Part shown: piece by piece, positions 35,501 through 43,915 of the stretch
Position numbering within the stretch: the stretch's first letter is position 1
How the letters are laid out: each line of letters begins with the position of its first letter
From: UBA1479 sp040218445
GTDB lineage: Bacteria; Pseudomonadota; Alphaproteobacteria; Rhodospirillales; Casp-alpha2
Assembly (NCBI GenBank): GCA_040218445.1
Contig: JAVJRK010000015.1
Location: 1 to 64,000, forward strand
Reading direction: 5' to 3'
DNA: 64,000 bases
Position numbers and translations under genes: made by a program
Notes under the pieces: model-generated
Told to the model about the DNA's origin: nothing
What the model saw: only the letters and a program-made list of their open reading frames with translations
The model's database searches: none

Positions 35501-35821
35501 TCACGCCCTGTGATCAAGGTGGCGCAGCTTTTCGGCAAGGGCGTCCAGGTCCGTGCCGGTTTCGTCGAACTCGACCGCAAAGCCGCCGTCGTAGGTGCGT
35601 GCGACGCTGCCTTTGAGATGGCCCAGCCCTTCGACATGCATGTCGACGAACATTCCGTTGTCCACGGCAATTCCGGCATCGCCCAGTGTGACGGCGGCAC
35701 CGGTGGCCGAGACGTTATCGATCTCGCCGTTAAAGCGGGTGCCGCCGAATTTTCCCTCCGCAGGTTTGTGGTAGGGATAGCGGGTCGGGCGGGCAATGTG
35801 TTGGTTGGCCGCGACATACAT
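35501..35821 (-). CDS. PilZ domain protein
   Basis: The 106-residue protein is a single PilZ domain, with an Arg-rich start (ARPTRYPYHKP) and the NVSATGAAVTL motif that together bind cyclic di-GMP. It would act as a diffusible c-di-GMP receptor affecting motility or envelope functions. The ATG at 35821 is chosen because GGGGAA lies 8 nt before it; an ATG 17 codons upstream (35872) is possible but adds a segment outside the domain. Confidence 0.8.
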   Translation of the reverse strand: MYVAANQHIARPTRYPYHKPAEGKFGGTRFNGEIDNVSATGAAVTLGDAGIAVDNGMFVDMHVEGLGHLKGSVARTYDGGFAVEFDETGTDLDALAEKLRHLDHRA

Positions 35822-35956
35822 GACAAAAATTCCCCGGCAAAGGGTCCGCAATGGGACCGAGTCCATATCCATCTGCCAGGATCGCCCGTTTACATTAATA
35901 AAACGTAATTCTCCGGGGTTGCTGTATGCCGGGGCCTCTGTCGGGCGTATTGCCCG

Positions 35957-36847
35957 TTAGCCGGTTTGCCGTGGGGCTTCCTGTGCGACCGTCGGGACTT
36001 CGTCCGAGATTGTGGTGCGGCGCATGTCGCGGATGTCGTTCGGATCGTGCCACCGCCCGTGATGCATGGTGCAGCGATTGTCCCACATGACCACATCACC
36101 GACCCGCCATTGATGGCTGTAAACGTATTTCGGCTGCGTCGCATGTTCGTTGAGGTCCATCAAGATCATGCGTCCTTCGGGCACGGGCAGGCCTTCGATG
36201 CTGCCGGCATGCGACGCCAGGTAAAGGCTTTTGCGGCCCGACCCGGGATGGGTGCGGACCAGAACCTGCCGGACGGGCGGCAGGCCCGTGCGCTCACCTT
36301 CGTCGAAGTCGGTATAGCCGAGCTTTTCCCGCGAATTCATGATCGAGTGGATGCAGATATAATTTTCGATCCGCGCTTTCGTGCCCGCATCAAGGTCGTC
36401 ATAGGCTGCGCGCATGTCGGCGAATTCCGTATTGCCGCCGCCATGTTTCGGCAGCACATGGGCGGCCAGAACGGAATAGCGGGCGGGGACCGGCTTGAAC
36501 GAAGAATCCGAATGCCACAACCGGTTGGCGTACATATTGAGCAGACGAAAGTCGTCCTTGGGCAGGGGGATGCCCTTTTCGTCCAGGTTGGAGATATCGC
36601 TCATATGTTTGTTCAGGCGGGGGACGTAGCCCTTGCGGTGCAATTTGCGGCTGACCTCAAGAGGCCCGAAATATTCGGAGAAACGGCGTTGTTGGTCGTC
36701 GTCCAGGGCTTGGTCGCGGAACACCAGAACCGCGTGGCGGTCCATGGCGGCGCGGATCTCGTCGATCTGCGGGGGGGTGAGCTCGATGCTGAGGTCGATG
36801 TCCGTGGCCTCGGCCGCGATCAAGGGGTGCAAAGGTGTGATATTCAT
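35957..36847 (-). CDS. TauD/TfdA-family Fe(II)/2-oxoglutarate-dependent dioxygenase (second copy)
   Basis: The 296-residue protein has His112-x-Asp114 in LWHSDSSF, His262 in WDNRCTMHH and Arg273 eleven residues later. WHSDSSF and the adjacent sequence are closer to TfdA (2,4-dichlorophenoxyacetate dioxygenase) than to taurine dioxygenase, though substrate cannot be assigned. It is only distantly similar to the paralogue at 4130-4996, so the two probably take different substrates. A perfect ATTGTATACAAT palindrome 61 bp upstream links their regulation. The gene is divergent from the EipB-like gene. Confidence 0.92.
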   Translation of the reverse strand: MNITPLHPLIAAEATDIDLSIELTPPQIDEIRAAMDRHAVLVFRDQALDDDQQRRFSEYFGPLEVSRKLHRKGYVPRLNKHMSDISNLDEKGIPLPKDDFRLLNMYANRLWHSDSSFKPVPARYSVLAAHVLPKHGGGNTEFADMRAAYDDLDAGTKARIENYICIHSIMNSREKLGYTDFDEGERTGLPPVRQVLVRTHPGSGRKSLYLASHAGSIEGLPVPEGRMILMDLNEHATQPKYVYSHQWRVGDVVMWDNRCTMHHGRWHDPNDIRDMRRTTISDEVPTVAQEAPRQTG

Positions 36848-36907
36848 GGCGGATCGGTCTCCCTGGCGGCATCAGCTCATAGCTGCCATGCCGTATAGCA
36901 TGCTTTT

Positions 36908-36919
36908 ATTGTATACAAT
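36908..36919. promoter_or_regulatory. GntR-type palindromic operator upstream of the second TauD gene
   Basis: ATTGTATACAAT is a perfect 12-bp palindrome and shares 11 of 12 bases with the site before the other TauD gene (4088-4099). Its place in a divergent region suggests an operator for a GntR/FCD-type regulator encoded elsewhere. Confidence 0.6.
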
Positions 36920-37050
36920 TTACCCGCATCCAGGCGCATGATCCAGTATCTCGTCCGACTTCGTCTTTACGTCGCACGGCTGAACACCCTAAGGTCATCC
37001 CCTGGCGGTGACTTGGCGGTTTCCGCCATGATCAACATGCGGAGACAACC

Positions 37051-37884
37051 ATGACCGGACTTCGGGCTTTTTCTTTTGCCGCAGTTTTCTTGGCGACGGT
37101 TGCGGCCGTCCCTGCGGGGGCAGTCCGGGCGGACGGCCTGGTACCCCATCGCGCGGTCTATAACCTTTTGCCGGGTCCGCTTGCGGGGCAAACGCCCTAT
37201 GACGGGGTCGAGGGTCTGGTTTCTCGGTCGGTCGAGCGCACCTGTGATGGCTGGATCGTCGCCGAGCATATGGTGATGCGGGTGCTGACGCGGGTCGGCG
37301 GCATGATCGACCGGGAAGTCCGCTTTACAAGCTGGGAGGCGGAAGACGGCACGCGCTACCGTTTTGCCGCGACGATCAAAAGCAAGGCCGGGGATGAGGA
37401 TAAGAAAATACGAGGCACGCTTTCGGTTGCCCGGAACGGTGCCGCAGGCGAAGCGGTCTATTCAAATCCGGAAGGATACAAGGTCACTCTTCCCGAAGGC
37501 ACCTATCTGCCGATGGCGCATATCCGCAAATTGCTGGCGGCATTGCAAGCCGGTGAAAAGCAGGTGCAGTTTCACGTCTTTGACGGGACGGAGGAAAACG
37601 GACCCGAGTTGATGTCCAGTGTCGTGACCGGCCGTCTGAAAGCCGGCGAGGGCAAGGGCATGCGGACAACCTGGGGGCCGTTGGGAACGGGGCCGGGGTG
37701 GCGGCTGACGGCGGCCTTCTTCGAAACCGCGGGCGATCAGCCGCAATCGACCCCTGGGTTTCAGATGACCATGGAACTTCTGGACAACGGTGTGCCCCGG
37801 CGCATGGATATGGATATCGGCGGGTTTGTTATCGTTCAGGCGTTGGAGGAACTCCAACCCTTGCCCGAGCCGAAATGCGGGTAG
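37051..37884 (+). CDS. EipB-like (DUF1849) periplasmic envelope protein
   Basis: The 277-residue protein has a signal peptide (AVFLATVAAVPAGAVRA). It then has the EipB-like opening LVPHRAVYNLLP, a single Cys in ERTCDGWIV and a second in the terminal PEPKCG. This pair matches the disulfide that closes the spiral beta structure of Brucella EipB. EipB supports outer-membrane and envelope integrity in alphaproteobacteria. GGAGA precedes the ATG. The gene is transcribed alone, divergent from the TauD gene and convergent with the DsbA-like gene. Confidence 0.75.
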   Translation: MTGLRAFSFAAVFLATVAAVPAGAVRADGLVPHRAVYNLLPGPLAGQTPYDGVEGLVSRSVERTCDGWIVAEHMVMRVLTRVGGMIDREVRFTSWEAEDGTRYRFAATIKSKAGDEDKKIRGTLSVARNGAAGEAVYSNPEGYKVTLPEGTYLPMAHIRKLLAALQAGEKQVQFHVFDGTEENGPELMSSVVTGRLKAGEGKGMRTTWGPLGTGPGWRLTAAFFETAGDQPQSTPGFQMTMELLDNGVPRRMDMDIGGFVIVQALEELQPLPEPKCG

Positions 37885-37918
37885 TCCCGGCACGCGAAGC
37901 CGTCGGAACAGCCCGTAA

Positions 37919-38713
37919 TCAGCCCTTGCGCGCTTTCTGAATAAGCTGACGAAGGGTGTCGAGATCGACCGCGCCCGGCACCAATTCGTCACCGACGATG
38001 AATGCCGGTGTGCCCCGGATGTTCAGGGTTTCCGCCAATTGATGATTGCGGGCGATTTCGCCGGTCACGGCTTCGGACTTCATGGCTTCACGCAGTTTGG
38101 CTGCATCGTAACCGACGCTTTGGGCGATCTTTAATATCCGGTCTTCGGGAAGGGCGCCGCTAGCCGCCATCAAGGCCGCGTGGAAGTCTAAATACTTGCT
38201 TTGGTCCAGGTTCCATGCCGCCAGGGCGGCCTGGGATGCGGTCATCGAATCCGGCCCCAGGATGGGGAATTCCTTGAACACCCAGCGCAGGTTCTTGTCT
38301 TCTTCCAGCAACTGGCCAAGCAAGGGAAGCACCCGCTTGCAGTAGCCGCATTGGTAGTCGAAAAATTCTACCACCGTCACGTCGCCCTTTGGGTTGCCGG
38401 CTTCCGGCGCGCCTTTGGCGTGGATCAGCGTATCTTTATGGGCGGTTAGAGCCTGCTGGGCGCGCGCTGTCTGGGCTTGCTGCTCTCGTTCACGGAAAAT
38501 GCGGATGGCCTCGACGATAATCTCGGGGTTGGTCAGCAGATAATCGCGGACCACCTCTTCGATCGCGCCGCGCTGCTCTGTGCTCATTGCCGGTTTTTGT
38601 TCCGCGGCCCCTTTGTCTTGGGCATATGCGGGCAAGGCCGATGCCACGATCGATATCGAAAGGGCGCAGGCGGTGAACAGGACAGCATGTAATGCGGTAA
38701 ACCGAAGGAGCAT
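37919..38713 (-). CDS. DsbA/ScsC-like thiol:disulfide oxidoreductase
   Basis: The protein (264 residues from the ATG at 38713) has a signal peptide and a charged helical N-terminal segment (STEQRGAIEEVVRDYLLTNPEIIVEAIRIFRE) like the oligomerising region of ScsC/DsbG-type proteins. A DsbA domain follows with active site C-G-Y-C (Cys122, Cys125) and cis-Pro loop IRGTPAFIVG. It acts in the periplasm on protein disulfides. The ATG at 38713 has AAGGA 6 nt before it; another ATG two codons upstream overlaps that site. It is the last gene of an operon with the DUF3047-like and M48 genes. Confidence 0.9.
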   Translation of the reverse strand: MLLRFTALHAVLFTACALSISIVASALPAYAQDKGAAEQKPAMSTEQRGAIEEVVRDYLLTNPEIIVEAIRIFREREQQAQTARAQQALTAHKDTLIHAKGAPEAGNPKGDVTVVEFFDYQCGYCKRVLPLLGQLLEEDKNLRWVFKEFPILGPDSMTASQAALAAWNLDQSKYLDFHAALMAASGALPEDRILKIAQSVGYDAAKLREAMKSEAVTGEIARNHQLAETLNIRGTPAFIVGDELVPGAVDLDTLRQLIQKARKG

Positions 38714-38801
38714 GGTCATTCCTTTGCAATGGCTGGGCGCATATTGGTGCAGCCGGCTGCCGGAGGCAAGACGCCATCGGTTGCGGCGGCACGTGAATAT
38801 G

Positions 38802-39560
38802 TCAGCGGATCAGCCGCAGGTTTGAGATCAGGGCTGCGGAAAGGGCCCCTTGGCGGGATGAAGGTGCTGTCGCCGGAACGGCGCGTACGGCAACGAACAC
38901 GATCCGGGTGCGGCTGGTCGACAGGCCCGGCCAAGCCAGATCGTGAAGGGATATCAGGTCGACACCTTCCTGCCAGCTTTTGCCGAGAGACTCCTGCCCG
39001 CCACGTACGGTGTAGCGAGCCGGTTCGCGGTCTTGCGGTTTGTCCATCGTGCCCCGGCGAAGGGCCCGTTCGTTCCAGACAAGTTCCAAAATTCTTACGT
39101 CATCGGGTAAATGGCGAAGGGTCGTGTCTTTCGGGTCCAAGGGGCGTGCGGTATCGGCGAAGCCGACGACAACGCGAACCGGATGATAGGGGGTGGTATG
39201 GGGGGACATTTTCCACCGCCAAGTCAGAAAAGGCACGGCCAGCAGATGCTGATCAATGCGCCGTCCCATGACAAGGTCGTCTGACCCTGCGGCGATGTGG
39301 ACCACGGGCAGGCCTTCGTCCACAGCCATACGCACACGGTTTTGCGACGGGCTGCCCACGATCAGCCAACGGTCACCACGGTCAAGTCCTGCGAACAAGG
39401 GAGACGGGCCGATGGTGGCCATGATGGTTTGAATTTCGGTGGCGGTGGCAGTGCCGGTCGGCGAGATGGCGGGGGTTGTGGTGCAACCACCCACTACGGC
39501 CGTGAGCATGATTCCGATTGCCCGTGCCCGGCCCTTATGGGCATGCCGCCTGCGGCTCAC
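38802..39560 (-). CDS. DUF3047-like lipoprotein
   Basis: From a GTG at 39560 the product is 252 residues, with an Arg-rich n-region, hydrophobic core and lipobox AVVGGC, so it is probably a lipoprotein. The body (FLTWRWKMSPHTTPYHPVRVVVGFAD; DVRILELVWNERALRRGTM) resembles DUF3047 proteins, whose function is unknown. Its start lies 2 bp after the stop of the M48 peptidase gene, implying translational coupling. An ATG at 39440, inside the hydrophobic core, is less likely as the start because it removes the n-region. Confidence 0.65.
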   Translation of the reverse strand: MSRRRHAHKGRARAIGIMLTAVVGGCTTTPAISPTGTATATEIQTIMATIGPSPLFAGLDRGDRWLIVGSPSQNRVRMAVDEGLPVVHIAAGSDDLVMGRRIDQHLLAVPFLTWRWKMSPHTTPYHPVRVVVGFADTARPLDPKDTTLRHLPDDVRILELVWNERALRRGTMDKPQDREPARYTVRGGQESLGKSWQEGVDLISLHDLAWPGLSTSRTRIVFVAVRAVPATAPSSRQGALSAALISNLRLIR

Positions 39561-39562
39561 GA

Positions 39563-40924
39563 TTACTGACCGCTCCGCTTTTGCTGTTGGACCTTGGCGG
39601 CATTGATGATGTCCTGGGCCCGCAGCCATTCTGAACTGCCTTGGCGGAACGCGCGTGAAGCGACCTCGCCGTTGTAGATCGCTTTTTCCATCTCGCCCCG
39701 CAGGAATGCCGCATCGGCGTGATACAGACGGGCCCGGGGCTCGTCGCCTTTTTTGTAATAGGCATTTCCCAGCAGCTGATAAATGGTCGGCGAAAACCGT
39801 TCGTAATGGGCGGCGAATTTCAGGTTCTCGATCGCGCTGTCCAGTTTGGCCGGGTCATCGACGGCAAGTTCGATGCGCGCCAATTCCAAGCGTAACAAAT
39901 CTGAGTCCGGTAACAGTTCGACGGCTTTTTCATAGGACGGCAAGGCCCGCTTGGCATCGCCGTTTTCGTACAGTCCCTGGCCGCGAATTTCATGGAAATA
40001 GGGGTCATCAGGAAACTCGGCGATCAACCCGTCGATGGTTTCAAGAAACTCATCGACCCGGGCTTTCTGAAAATACGCAATGGCGCGGGCATATCGCGCC
40101 GGCACGCTGGTGTCGGTTTTTTTATACGTCCGAAAAGCCTGTCCCGGCGTTATGAAGGCGATCAACTTGGCCTTCATGCGCTCATGCAGGGTGACCAGCC
40201 TGGGGTCGTCCTTGGTGTCTGAAAACTTCGACCGCGCGACATGGGCTTCCAGGGCGTCGATACGTTCACGGGTCAGCGGGTGGGTCAAAAGATATGGGTC
40301 GCGGGATGCACTGATCAGAAGTTCGTTGGATTCCAGTTTGCCCATGAATTCCAACAAACCCTTGGCCGACTGCTCGGTACGGTCGAGATAGGTCATCGCT
40401 GCTTGGTCGGCAGACGATTCATGGCCGCGGCTGTAGGCCAGAAACGAACGGACAGCCACGGACTGCCCCCCGCTGAGTATCGCACTCCCCGCTTCCGGAG
40501 CACCGGCGAGAACGGCAACCCCACCCAGGATCATGCTGACGATTTGCGCCGCCGTCGTTTTCGACAGGGCGTCATGGGTGCGTGCCAGGTGGTTGCCCGC
40601 GATATGGCCGGTTTCGTGAGCGATCACACCGATGACCTGACCGGGGGTATCGCTTTGGATCAGCAGGCCCGTATTTATGAACATGTTTTGCCCGCCTGCG
40701 ACAAAGGCATTGAGTCGGTGATCGTTTACGAGGTAGGTCTTGATGGACTTGGGGTTGAGGCCCGCGGCCTCGAAGACTGGTGTCGCGTATTCGCGGATGA
40801 TATTTTCAATTTCGACGTCCCTGATCATCGACAAGGGCCGCGCAAGGGAGGTCGTCGACCAACAAGATTGGCCGATGACGATAATGGCAAATAAAATCAA
40901 CGATTTAATGATGCGGTTTTTCAA
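39563..40924 (-). CDS. Periplasmic M48 metallopeptidase with TPR repeats (BepA-like)
   Basis: The 453-residue protein has a signal peptide (KNRIIKSLILFAIIVIG), an M48 domain with zinc motif HETGH (residues 103-107) and the third ligand in RGHESSADQAA. A C-terminal TPR array follows (DPYFHEIRGQGLYENGDAKRALPSYEKAVELLPD). This is the architecture of BepA/YfgC, the outer-membrane assembly protease and chaperone. No ATG fits; TTG at 40924 gives a good signal n-region and TTG at 40933 is an alternative. The 5' end overlaps the divergent GGT-like gene by a few bases. Operon with the DUF3047-like and DsbA-like genes. Confidence 0.88.
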   Translation of the reverse strand: MKNRIIKSLILFAIIVIGQSCWSTTSLARPLSMIRDVEIENIIREYATPVFEAAGLNPKSIKTYLVNDHRLNAFVAGGQNMFINTGLLIQSDTPGQVIGVIAHETGHIAGNHLARTHDALSKTTAAQIVSMILGGVAVLAGAPEAGSAILSGGQSVAVRSFLAYSRGHESSADQAAMTYLDRTEQSAKGLLEFMGKLESNELLISASRDPYLLTHPLTRERIDALEAHVARSKFSDTKDDPRLVTLHERMKAKLIAFITPGQAFRTYKKTDTSVPARYARAIAYFQKARVDEFLETIDGLIAEFPDDPYFHEIRGQGLYENGDAKRALPSYEKAVELLPDSDLLRLELARIELAVDDPAKLDSAIENLKFAAHYERFSPTIYQLLGNAYYKKGDEPRARLYHADAAFLRGEMEKAIYNGEVASRAFRQGSSEWLRAQDIINAAKVQQQKRSGQ

Positions 40925-42662
40925 AGCAACCAACGCCGGTTGGGACGCGTTCCCTCATGTTTCCGGGCTCCGTAAACGTAGTCACGGGTTTGCGTGCCGT
41001 CAATCGACGTCGCGCATTCTTTCTGTCGGGCTGATTGCGGCTCTGTTGACGGGCTGTTCCGGGGGATTCCCCAACCCTTTCGGGAAAGACAAGGAAGAAA
41101 ACACCAAACAATTGGGACAAAGCGGCTTTGTGCGCGGGTTCCTGGGCGGTGTCGTGGCCGATGATCCACAGGCCGCCTTGGTTGGCCGCGAAATTCTGTC
41201 GGCGGGCGGCTCGGCCGCCGATGCCGTGACAGCGATGTATTTCGCCATGGCCGTGTCCAAGCCGACGAATGCAGGGCTTGGTGGCGGTGGGGTATGCGTA
41301 ATCCGCGATAATCTGAATAAGCGGAACGACGTTTTATCGTTTCCGGCGTTGATGCCGTTGAATCCCGACGGAACCGACCGAGGGTTGGTGCCGGTTCCGG
41401 GCAACCCGCGCGGGTTCGCTGTTTTGCATGCCCGTTTGGGTAATCTCAAGTGGGGCCAGGTTATCCAGCCGGCAGAAAACCTTGCACGGTTCGGCAGCAT
41501 CGTGTCTCGGGCTTTTGCCTCGGACCTTCGTGCCCAGGCCGGGCGGCTATCGGGGTTGCCGGATGCCGCGGCCCTGTTCCGCAAGCGCGGTGAGCGGCAT
41601 CTTGCGGACGAAGGCGACCGGATGGACCGGCTGCGTCTGGCCGGTGTGCTGGGACGTCTGCGCGTTCGCGGCGGTGGGGATTTCTACCAAGGCCAGTTGG
41701 CGCGCGATTTCGTCGAGGACGCGAACAGCCAGGGCGGTAACATTGCGATCGAAGACATGCGGGGTTATTTGCCCGAAGCCAGACCCGCGATCACCTTGCC
41801 CTATATTCTCAGAACCAACTTGATCCTGCCGTCACCGCCGCAATTGGGTGGGGCCTTGGCCGCGGATCTGTTGGGAATATTGATAAACGCCCAATACGAA
41901 GAACGCACGGGTCCTGTTAAGTCACACCTGTTCGCCGAAGCCGCCTTGGCAGCCCAGGCCCGTCGTGCCGATTGGCTGCGGCGGGATGGGGTCGTGACGC
42001 AGCCAGCATTCTTCCTGGCCGATAAGAACCGTCACGTCCAGATCGCCGATACTCTTGACGAGGACCGGCATGTGAAAAAAACATCTGGCCCGGCGTTCTC
42101 CCTTCCTTCCGGCGCCGAGGCATCAGGATTGGTTGCGATCGATAAATTCGGCTCGGCGGTTGCTTGTACCGTATCCATGAACGGTCCCATGGGGGCCGGC
42201 AAAGTCGCACCCTCGTTGGGGATTCTGTTGGCACAGCCGCCTGGGCCAAATGCCTTGCCGCCCGTATCGGCGACGCCGGTTCTACTGGTCAGCGAAGAAG
42301 AGTTGAAAAAGGAAAAGGAACGGGTGTTCCTTGCCGCCACGGTAACCGGTGGACCGGGGGCAACGGAAGCGATTGCCGATTTGGTTCTTAGGGTTTCGGG
42401 GGTTGGTGAGAGCCTGGAACAGGTCTTGGGCGGTCCCCGACTATATTATGCCGAAGGAACCGACGCATTGGTGATCGAGCCGGGCTTATCCGACAGTCTT
42501 CAGTCGGACCTGCGCCAGCGGGGCCATACCCTGCATCCATCGGCATCGACCGCGATTATCAATGCCATTTATTGTGATACGGGCGTGCCTTCGGAAGATC
42601 AGTCTTGCGGCGCCTTCGCTGATCCGCGCGGCTTCGGTCTGGGTGCCGTCGGCGACCGGTAA
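40911..42662 (+). CDS. Gamma-glutamyltransferase-like lipoprotein with degenerate active site
   Basis: The 583-residue protein begins with a long n-region and lipobox LLTGC (about residue 49), then the Ntn-hydrolase GGT fold (GREILSAGGSAADAVTAMYFAMAV, GLGGGGVCVIRD). At the autoprocessing site, where GGT has TTHxSVVDxDG, the sequence is EASGLVAIDKFG, so the nucleophile Thr is missing. The SerSer pair of the oxyanion region is also replaced (PPVSATP for PLSSMSP). It is probably not self-processing. The start is uncertain: ATGs at 40884, 40908 and 40911 are close together and none has a clear ribosome site. The aminotransferase gene follows after 20 bp. Confidence 0.82.
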   Translation: MRFFKATNAGWDAFPHVSGLRKRSHGFACRQSTSRILSVGLIAALLTGCSGGFPNPFGKDKEENTKQLGQSGFVRGFLGGVVADDPQAALVGREILSAGGSAADAVTAMYFAMAVSKPTNAGLGGGGVCVIRDNLNKRNDVLSFPALMPLNPDGTDRGLVPVPGNPRGFAVLHARLGNLKWGQVIQPAENLARFGSIVSRAFASDLRAQAGRLSGLPDAAALFRKRGERHLADEGDRMDRLRLAGVLGRLRVRGGGDFYQGQLARDFVEDANSQGGNIAIEDMRGYLPEARPAITLPYILRTNLILPSPPQLGGALAADLLGILINAQYEERTGPVKSHLFAEAALAAQARRADWLRRDGVVTQPAFFLADKNRHVQIADTLDEDRHVKKTSGPAFSLPSGAEASGLVAIDKFGSAVACTVSMNGPMGAGKVAPSLGILLAQPPGPNALPPVSATPVLLVSEEELKKEKERVFLAATVTGGPGATEAIADLVLRVSGVGESLEQVLGGPRLYYAEGTDALVIEPGLSDSLQSDLRQRGHTLHPSASTAIINAIYCDTGVPSEDQSCGAFADPRGFGLGAVGDR

Positions 42663-42682
42663 TCGACGGAAAGATTTAAAAA

Positions 42683-43831
42683 ATGGCCTTAAAAGCGTCC
42701 AATCGCGGCCAAGTGCCGCCTTTTATCGTTATGGACGTGATGCGTGCCGCCGAAGAACGCGAACGTGCGGGCGGCGAGGTCCTGCATCTGGAGGTCGGCC
42801 AGCCCGGCACCAGCGCCCCGGCCAAGGTGATTGAAGCAGCCCACCGGGCCCTTGACGGGGACCGCATTGGATATACCAACGCGCTTGGTATGTGGGACCT
42901 GCGCCAGGCCATCGCCAAACATTATGATGATGCCTACGGTGTCGACGTCGACGCCAATGACGTCGTGGTGACCACCGGTTCATCCGGCGGGTTCGTGCTG
43001 TCCTTCATGGCGGCCTTTGATGCCGGGGACCGTGTCGCCCTGGCATCGCCGGGCTATCCGGCCTACCGGAACATCCTGACCGGCCTGGGGGTCGAGGTCG
43101 TGGATTTGCCGACGACGTTGGAAGATAATTTTCAGCCCACGGTCGCCCGGCTTGCCGCCCTGGACCGCGATCCCGATGGCCTGATCATTGCCAGTCCTTC
43201 CAATCCGGCGGGGACGATGATCGATCCCGATGAATTCAAGGCTTTGATCGCCCATTGCGATGCGCGCGGCATTCGCCTGATTTCCGACGAGATTTATCAC
43301 GGCATCACCTATGGCGCGCCGGGGGTGACGGCGCTGTCCCATACCCGGGACGCGGTCGTGATCAACAGTTTCTCCAAGTACTATTCCATGACCGGCTGGC
43401 GTTTGGGTTGGATGGTCGTGCCGAAAGATCTGCACCGTGCGGTCGAGTGCTTGGCACAGAACCTGTTTATTTCCCCGCCGGCGATTTCGCAGCAGGCGGG
43501 GCTCGCCGCATTCGACTGCACGGACGAACTGGAACAGAACGTCCGCCATTATGCCCGTAACCGGGACCTTCTTTTGCGCGAGCTTCCCCAGGCCGGGTTC
43601 ACCCGCCTGGCCCCGGCCGATGGGGCTTTTTACATCTATGCGGATGTGTCTGAGTTGACCAACGATGCGACGGATTTCTGCCGCCGCATGCTGGCGGAAA
43701 CCGGCGTGGCGGCAACGCCGGGTGTCGATTTCGATCCGACCCGCGGCCATCAATTCGTGCGGTTTTCCTTTGCCGGAAGCGAGCAGGAAATCGCCCTGGC
43801 CGCTGAAAAGCTACTGACCTGGAAACGCTGA
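42683..43831 (+). CDS. PLP-dependent class I/II aminotransferase
   Basis: The 382-residue protein is a fold-type I aminotransferase. Features are GQPGTSAPAKVIEAA at the N terminus, the Asn of SPSNPAGTM, DEIYHGITYG, the Schiff-base Lys in NSFSKYYSMTGWRLGWMVVP and the carboxylate-binding Arg in FVRFSFAGS. Members transfer amino groups between aspartate, aromatic or branched amino acids and 2-oxo acids; the exact specificity is not clear. It is co-transcribed with the GGT-like gene. A bidirectional terminator follows. Confidence 0.9.
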   Translation: MALKASNRGQVPPFIVMDVMRAAEERERAGGEVLHLEVGQPGTSAPAKVIEAAHRALDGDRIGYTNALGMWDLRQAIAKHYDDAYGVDVDANDVVVTTGSSGGFVLSFMAAFDAGDRVALASPGYPAYRNILTGLGVEVVDLPTTLEDNFQPTVARLAALDRDPDGLIIASPSNPAGTMIDPDEFKALIAHCDARGIRLISDEIYHGITYGAPGVTALSHTRDAVVINSFSKYYSMTGWRLGWMVVPKDLHRAVECLAQNLFISPPAISQQAGLAAFDCTDELEQNVRHYARNRDLLLRELPQAGFTRLAPADGAFYIYADVSELTNDATDFCRRMLAETGVAATPGVDFDPTRGHQFVRFSFAGSEQEIALAAEKLLTWKR

Positions 43832-43852
43832 CCCTAAGCATTGACCAATAAA

Positions 43853-43886
43853 AAAACGCCGACGGGATATGTCCCGCCGGCGTTTT
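43853..43886. terminator. Bidirectional terminator between aminotransferase and rne
   Basis: AAAACGCCG-A-CGGGA and TCCCG-C-CGGCGTTTT form a 14-bp stem with one mismatch and a TATG loop. The A-run on one side and T-run on the other serve the two convergent genes. Confidence 0.88.
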
Positions 43887-43915
43887 CATATCCGGTTTGT
43901 GGCGGGGAATGCTGG

